Source: Siphonodentalium dalli
Lineage: Eukaryota; Mollusca; Scaphopoda; Gadilida; Siphonodentaliidae
Reading direction: 5' to 3'
Length of the DNA stretch: 64,000 bases
NCBI GenBank assembly: GCA_032622095.1
Contig: CP136069.1
Location: forward strand, 44,928,194-44,992,193
In this document: positions 37,801 through 46,800 of the stretch, piece by piece
Position numbering within the stretch: the first letter of the stretch is position 1
Layout: the number at the start of each line of letters is the position of its first letter
The notes under the pieces: generated by a model
What the model saw: only the letters and a program-made list of their open reading frames with translations
Databases searched by the model: none
Told to the model about the DNA's origin: nothing
Translations under genes and position numbers: made by a program

Positions 37801-40800
37801 AGCTCCAGCCTCCATTGTTAACCCTTTCATGACCTGTGCCAGTGCATTCTCTTATATATGAGAGTCTCCCATAGGGAGCATCGCATATATAAGAGCAAGC
37901 CTTGAAATAGTAAGTCTGTCATTTGCAGAATGAGGTCCTCAGAGGGTGAATTTAGTGATGCTATCCCGCATTGTGGGCTAGCATCACCAAATACACCCTC
38001 TGGTAACCTCATTCTGCTGAGGAAAAAGCAGAATGAGGTCCCCAGTGAATTTAGTGACTCTAGCCCACTATGCAGGGTTGATTCAATAAAGTCACCCTCT
38101 GGGGACCTCATTCTGCAAATGACAGCTACACTATTTCAAGGCTTGTATAAGAGAATACACTGGCTTACAAGGTCAAGGTAAATATTATTAAGCCAATGCA
38201 ATCTGTTATATATGCGAGGCTCCCTATGGCAGACTTGCATTTATCACATAATTTGGCCATAAAAGCAGTTTCATAATTATCGGTAATAGACACGTTTAAT
38301 ATCAGCGCGTGCGATGACGTCACGGCGTTCTTCAGATAACTTGCGATCGCTGTAGTTTATGATTGTTGTTTTCGATGAATATTTCGCGTTGCTTCGGGTT
38401 TATTTGATCATGTGATAAAAGGTATCTCACACTCGTCCTATTTTATACGTAATTTATCAACCTCGTCCTCTAAATTCTATTTGAGCCTCGGTAAACCTCG
38501 GCTCAAATCGAATTTAGTGAACTCGGTTGATAAATTCCGTATAAAATACGAACTCATGTGAGATCCTCTATATATAAGAGAATGCACTAGCACATGGTTT
38601 TCGCAAAATTTAAGGAAGCTCCAGTCATGGAAGGGAAAAAGTGATGACACCTACCACAGCAAGTCTTTTCAGCAGAACAGTGGACAAAATCGGCAATTTG
38701 GTGTTATGTCTGTGGAAGATATACAGTGCTATTGTTGCGACGATGTGTCTTGTTTGACGACCGGCTGGCTGGGATGACAAAGCATGCTCCACGGGTGACA
38801 CCGCTAAACCAGGAGACTTCAGCATCAACAGTCGATTGAGTACTGAGAATGATAGCTGGACGAGATGAATCACTTCAACACCGCTCCCTTCACTCATACT
38901 ACGGAAGAAACAAAATATTGTTAGATATTCTGATAGTTTCTGTTTTGAGATAGGGGCCGGTGCTGAAAAAGCTAAGAGCAAACAAAATTAAAGGTTCTGG
39001 TTCTTAGAAACCTGCCTCCTCATAAAAATATGGCCTGTTGGGTGCTTTTTACGGCACACTTAACATAAAAATTATAAATCATCCTGCTGCTCGGCTTCAC
39101 AATGCAATGTCCACAACTGGCAATAAATCTAACTAAACACATTTTAACTTGTATTTGATATTTCCTTCTGTTATTTCTCATAATAATAAAGTTTTCTTTC
39201 TGTTTTGTATGTACTTAGGCTGTACAACAGAAAGTTACATAGAAAGTGTATTAACAGTATACTGTGACCCGAGAGCTTTCCGATGAATGGCAACAAGCCA
39301 TATTTCCGACTAAATCCTGAAAAGTTACCCATAATTCTGCTGTGGTTAAGGGGTCGATTAATTAGAGCATTACTGTACCAGCTTCATTTCAAACTCTGGA
39401 GAGGTTGTCATTTATTGTTTTATGTAACTTGAGCGTAATGAAACCTTTTATTAATAGACTAATTCATTGAGCATTGTTTATACAAACTATTATAGCAGGG
39501 ATCAGATAATGTTGTGTGTAAACAATTGAATTGGCCACTGACCAATTAAATTAGTTATGTTAATTCTCGTCTTCGTTGTTTTTAGTCAACCCATTTTATG
39601 ACATGCTGAAGACAGACTTTATGCCCAAACTTCGTTTCCATATTGTATATTAAGATTTTCTATACCGACCCTTAGTAATTAATTTCATTGGATGTTGATT
39701 TCGTGGTTGGGTCAAACCAGAAAATCAACGAATAATAGACAAAGATTTTAAAGGATTTGACAGTAATCACAAAAAGTCAATGTTTTTATTTATTTATTCC
39801 TGAGTAAAATCATAAAAACCTGCCAGCTGGTGAATTTTTGTCATAAAAATTGGGTATAAAAACTGCCTGCTAGGTAATTTTGTAGGGAAAAATCAATATA
39901 AAAACCTGCCTGCCCATTTTGATAAAAAGAGTGTTCGGTAACAGGTAATCAGCTTTGTGTGGCCTAACAGTAAGAAGTGTTATCATACATATCTTGACTT
40001 TTCCCCATTGCTCCCGCAGCCACAAAATATTCTACCATACATTATTATGTCAAAAGTCTTATTTGAATGACCAATATTAAAATCAGTATAAATTGTTAGA
40101 AAAATTTAGCACAACACAAATAAAAGTTTCCTTATAAATGAAATCCAAAAAACTGTAAAAACAATTTGGAAAAAATGCCATTCAGGAGTTCTCCATACGT
40201 TATCTCCAGCCATGCTAACTTACCTGCCCTGTTGGGCCAGGAACTGGTCTATTCCTTCGACGGCTGTAGAGAGCAGGTCTAACAGAGCTCGTCCCGCCTC
40301 TGTGTAAAGCAGACTATAGAGACAGATATCCTGTAGAGCGGGCCTCTTACTAACAGGTGCGTCCTTCACAGTAATGTAGTTGAGAATTTTGTGGAAGGTC
40401 TCTAAACATTTCTGGCCAATTTCTTCCCGACGAGACGACGAATAATATCTCCACTTGTGATAAACGGGGAACACTTCTCTGAGTATATATAGAACAGGCG
40501 CGACCAGCTTCTCTTCCTTTTTCACTTTGTATAAGAGCGGCACACTGTTCGAGATTAGGTCCAGTATAGAACATGTGAGAGGATATCGTCCCTGGCTACA
40601 CTCGTAACCTGCCAGAATTGATCCATACTGTCCTGAAGTCAATCCCTGTCCACTGAAATATTTGAGGTATTTTATGTTTAAAGTTGTACCATCTCTTCCG
40701 TATCACATCTGACAACAAAAACTTCAATGGGACTCTTTTTTTGCATTCTTATTCCTAAAGAAAAAATATGACAGCTTGGCTACACTTCCCCGGAAAGACA

Positions 40801-43800
40801 ATTTTTTTTGCCTATGTCTTTTTAAGAATTGAAAATAAAATTCCTATTTTCAAATGATCATAGTGTTGAAACGACTACGGTTTTTCGTACTTGACTAAAC
40901 GATAGTCAAAAATTTAGTCAAAGTTGACTATTCGACAACCCCCATTCCCATGGAAAACTTCCAATTTACTACGTGGCTATTGAGTACTATACAGCCTCTG
41001 CAAGATAACTACTGTTCCCAATTTTCGCGAGTTTTAAGATCGGAAGGCGGAAACTGGTGGTCGGTGCAACTAACTGGTGGCCGGTGCTACTAAGTTTGTA
41101 TCCATCCAGCTAATTAATACAGGGTGTCTTGGCTAAGTTGGCTTGGGTTTCATTGTGTATAGGGTTCTCGTTAAGCGTTGTATTTTGACTCATTTATCAT
41201 AACATATCTTGACAGATTAGTCCCTACTCATGCTAATTAATTTCACACATAGTGACAGAGAATATGCAATAAACATATTGGTATACTTATTATATTCAAT
41301 TAAACTGATGAGACGTGACACAAATTGAAAGAACATCACATGATTCAAAGCGCGGCTGCAGATACTGTTGTCTTTGATCGGCCATCGTGCAATGGTGATT
41401 ATTTATTAGAGACATTGTCAAGTTCATAACTGGTGTTTGTGTAAGTAATTCGATGGCACAGCTTTTGTTTTAACTTTTAACACTGTCCTTGCCATTGTTG
41501 GTATATTGTATTGTACCATTGTTCTAGGCCTTTGCGAATATTCGATATCCGTTTTATTATTTGATTCCACCTTGATATTCGATTAAAATTCTATTCTATT
41601 CTATTCAACAAATAGTAATTTTGAATACACCAAACCAGTGAACGCGATCGGAATGCATTTATCGGTAATATTTGAACACTCACAACTACTGCGAAGTATT
41701 AGTTAAGTTATAATTGATTTCTGTGGACATTCAATTGGAGATCGACAGAAAGATACTTCACAATTCTGTTGAACTGTACGCCACATACATGCTATTAGAT
41801 GCATTATTTTCTCATTAATTGATTGTGTTTGCTCAGTTTTGACTTGCAGTGGCAGTTGTAATGTCGTTCTCGAAAGTGCAGAACAAAGCCCTTTAATCAA
41901 GCCCCCATTTTATAGTTGAGAAAGTCATGATAGCGTAATACTGCAATGGTCTATCTCCTATTCCGTGTTTTTAATTGATGTGGAATTCCCCACTAATGAG
42001 GTCGGAAGTTTTTATTTACCGTACTCGAAAAGTGTATTTTCCTAATTGTTCAGCTGAATTGTTTGTTACATTTTGAAGAAATGGTGTCTTTAACTATCGA
42101 TCCACTATTCACAAAAAAGATGACAACATGTTTTATTTAATATTATGAAATATTCTGATTCGATATTCGATTCGTTTTCAAATTTATTTTGAACTATTCA
42201 GTTTGAAATTCGAGTCGATCAAAAACCCTCTTTTCGCAGGGGTCTACATTGTTCACAAATATTCAGCAAATTCTATGTCAAAAAGGGGTATAAGTAAAAA
42301 TAAAATGGTCCGATCGGAGCCAAATTCAAATTTTGATGAGAACAAATCTCCCATCTCTCCCACCAGTGGCCCCTCCACTACAAAAGCCTTAAAATAGGCT
42401 GTCTGACAAAATTAGGTCCACAGAGGGTGAATTTAGTGACACTATCTTGGGCTAGTGTAACCAAATTCACCCTCTGGGAATGACATTCTGCTGAGGCATC
42501 AACTGCTATGGGAGACTTAGGATAGATTGAAGTTCTCTAGTTGAAGTTGGTGATGTTCACCTATTAGTCACCTTGATTATGTATATTATCTTCTGCAAAT
42601 TAGGGGATATAGAAACTGGACGGAAGGGAAATAGTGACTAAAACAATGTTAATTTGAGACTATAAAGACTTCCAAGAAGATGAGGCTTAAGCAGAATGAA
42701 GTCCCAGAGGGTGAATTTAGTGATGTTAGCCCGATGTGTGGGGCAGCATCACTAAATTGACCCTCTGGGGACCTCATTCTGCAATGACAGACACACTATT
42801 TTAAGGATTGCCACCATATATGTATAATGTAGCTACTTACTTGATAACTTCCTCCATGTTATCAATATTCTCAGTGAGATACGGCAGCACACCAGTCTGA
42901 CTCAGCTTATGCCACACCTTAAAAATGATACAACCATTGAAATATTCATGGATGCACAAGTCATGTCACCTAATTTCAACAAGGGCTGGGGGTTCATGTA
43001 TGGTGTATAGACAACTGACATTGTAATTTAATTTTTAGTTAATGAAGATGCATCAATTAACAATTGAGTACTTGCATTTTTATAACTCTTGGTAATGGCG
43101 ACGTCATCTATTGTGACAGCGCGAATTTCTATAAACCGTTCTGAAGGGTTTTCAGTTTGGAGAGATTTTACTGTACCTATTTTGTTGGAAATACCAACAT
43201 TCATTATGTAAACCATTTTAGAATTTTTTTTCACAATTATATCAAGTAAATGATTACTAAAAATGATCAGAACTTACCTCCGCCGGGTACTCGTGGATGA
43301 CACAGTTTAGGCAATTAATACAGGCAGCTAAAAGATCCAATGGTGCTGGAGTAAAACTGCAGAATCTGCAAAAACAATTAATCCTTTAAAGTGCCTCAAG
43401 GTGTCCACGGTGCGTACAGCTGAAAATTATACAATGTTTGTTGAACCATTATTACATAATATGAAAAAACAGGTACTTGTTTTTGTTATCAACAATCATC
43501 CATTAACGAGATTACTCATTTGAAATCATTGTTTGTAAACATTAGTGTAACACTGCAATGTTTTATGCTACAAAAATATAGAGGGTGAACTTGGTGATGC
43601 TAGCCCACTGTGCAAGATAGTGTCACAAAATTCACCCTCTGGGGACCTCATTCCCAAATTTCAGATGTCCAGGCTTGCCCTTGAAGTTGGTTCATGCGAT
43701 ATAACATAAAAGTCTGTAAGACAACTATCATCAACAACTACATGACAGGCCTGGCAATATGGCGCGAGCAATTTTATCGCTCGCGCGTATCCCGCGCAAT

Positions 43801-46800
43801 TTCAATTTGGCGTGGGCGATATATCGCAACATTCACTACCCAACATACTGTTGCAGTCATAATTTTGATGAGTTATCCGTTTGAAAACATATAAGGCAAC
43901 GCGACATCGCATCTTTGAAGCAGGAGACACATGCTATGTTAATCGTCGGCTACCACCGGTATATCTAATTAGGCCAAACCATGCTACACACCCGTTACCA
44001 GTGACAGACTGACGATTACATGACCTAACTGTGAAATTTGTATTGTGTTCACAGTACGATCCTAATAAAACAACACTAGCTGTGACCACTGGCGAAAACT
44101 CCTCTCACATGCCATAATCATGCATTGTTCATCACATAAAGACACGACTAGCCAGGTTCCTATCTAAACACCGCAGAGTGTGAAACACACCTGCAATTTA
44201 TAAGGCCTTACTAACTACCTGCATGCCCCAGTGTGAATCGGACCGTGTCGGTGACCAAGGTAACACACTCATTGGATCGCTTGCTACACACATCAAAGCA
44301 TGCTGTGTATACATTGTTTTAAACATTCAGACTACAGGCTACAGTCGAGTTCAAAATCAATTTCGATAACAAAATGGTACCACTACTAGTAATTTGTGTC
44401 ATTGCTCCGATTGATTCAGATAATATATGAAATTAGGCCCTATATACGGACTACCTATTATTAATTAGGCCTAACCATGCTGTTATCCCTTGATAATTTC
44501 ACAATTAATATATGATTATAAATTAATTAAATTTAAATATTATCACTTACCACATAATAAGTTATATGCAATATGACATATGTCAGTTTACTTGTATTTC
44601 ATATGTTACAACATAAATACCCCATAAAACAGAAATTGCCCCTGGCCTGCAAAATATTTTAGCCCCTGCAAGGTATTTTGGCGAGGGCGAATTTTAGCCC
44701 CTGCAGATTTTTCATAAGGCCAGCACTGACATGATAAACTAAGATACCAACGTTTAATCAAAACTTGACATTGTAAAATATTTTGGAAATGATATTCAGA
44801 CTAAAATATTTGAACTTACTACATGATTAGTGATGTTTGTTGACAAATCACTGTAACAGTTTTGTTTACGTAACAATGATTTCAACACGCAAAATTTTGT
44901 CATTGGAGTAATATCAATAATGAATCTAATGTTTATCTAATTCTCCATGTTTTCTTAGTGGTGATGTTTTTACAAAATTATATATTTTGTGCACATTTAC
45001 CTGCTGTGAGTCCCTTTAACCCTTCCATGACTTGAACTTCATTGAAATTTTGTGAAAACCCTGTGCCAATGCATTCTCTTATATAAACGAATCTCCCATA
45101 AGAAGCCTCGCATATATAAGAGAATAAATTGGCCTAACAATATTTACATATGGGAGACTCGCATATATAAGAGAATGCATTGGTACAGGATCTTTAATGC
45201 TGCACCAGCATGACTCCCATCATGAAAGGGTTAAAGATGGAAATAAGCATGAAAACATTCAGGCCTTGAAATAGTGTGTCTGTCATTTGCAGAATGAGGT
45301 CCCCCAGAGGGTGAATTTAATGACACTCTCCCGCATAGTGGGCTAGCATCACCAAATTCACCCTCTGGGGACCTCATTCTGCTTACACCTCAGCAGAATG
45401 AGGTTCCCAGAGGGTGAATTTGGTGATGCTAGCCTGCTATGCAAGGTAGCATCACTAAATTCACCCTCTGGGGACCTCATTCTGCAAATGACAGACACAC
45501 TATTTCAAGGCTTGGAACTATATCTTGTTAGCACCCTTAATGTCCAGAAATATTAGCGACGACAAACAAACAAACTCCTTTGGATTAATTTTAGTTCAGG
45601 CTGTTTGTTGAACTTATCAGCTAAAAAAAAAACATACAAATGCATCAACGGGAACCAATTAACTACAGTAATGCCCTGATTAATCGACTCCATAACCACA
45701 GAAGAATTATGGGTAATTTTTCAGGATTTAGTCGGAAATATGGCTTGTTGCCATTCATCGGAAAGCTCTCACTGAGAGCTTTCCGATGAAAGGCAACAAG
45801 CCATATTTCCAACTAAATCCTGAAAAATTACCCATAATTCTGCTGTGGTTATGGAGTCGATTAATTAGGGCATTACTGTATTCGTCAGTGAGCAGTCAGT
45901 TATAAAAGATATAAAAAGATTAATAAGACCTACCATAGGAGCATAAAATTTCAAATTGATTATTAGACATTTTATCTTAAGATTAGCACAGGAGGGCACT
46001 TTTTATATTTTCAATTTTTGTTCGCAACTATAAAGATTATTGAATCCTTTGTAATTCAAATTTCACCAGGCATGTCACAAAATGAACCCAATAGTGGCAA
46101 TATAGATGATTCCCTTTGTTTTTCTGTCACTAACTGGCAAGTAAATATTTTCTTGCTCATCCTGTGCCAGTCCCATGGAAAAGGAATGGCTGACCTACAT
46201 TGATTCTTCTTGGTTTTTGGGATGTTAAAATCAATCCACAAAATAATTATTTCTCAAGTTAACCCTTTCAAATAGTATTTGACAAGTAGTTCCTTTAGGA
46301 AATGTTCAGAAAATAAGTTCAACAAACTGTCATTGGTCGTATATGGTGAACATATTATCTGAACATCTCCCATCAATGAATAGTAATCCTTCTGTGCTTG
46401 TATTATTGTTTTGTATGTCCGTCATTTGCTCATTTTTTCGGAACACCCCTCCAAATGAATAATAGATCATTCCAATATATACTTTTATAACTGGGTGGGA
46501 GAGTACATAAGTAAAGAAAGGGGTTTGGTTGCTCTATTCTACAAAATCTAAGAAGATAAATGAAAATGACATTTCTTCATATCAATTATTTAAAGAAACT
46601 AATTTTTCCAGAATAGTAGCGGGCTAGCATCACCAAATTCACCCTCTGGGGACCTCATTCTGCTTACACCTCAGCATGTGATTGTCATGACATAGAAGAA
46701 GTTATTTGCTTTAATTGTAACTGGCTAGTATACACAACACTGTTGAGGAAGTCTGACATACCAAGTATTCCCCATGCGAACCAACCTCGCCAAAGTTATT

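Larger units (their letters stand above)
37818..38636. mobile_element. TTAACCCTTTCATGA MITE carrying nested elements
   Basis: It begins TTAACCCTTTCATGACC and ends near CAGTCATGGAAGGG. The host hairpins TATATATGAGAGTCTCCC and GCGAGGCTCCC are interrupted by a hAT-like MITE (37896-38145) and by a palindromic block (38424-38571). The right TTAA has decayed. Confidence 0.65.
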
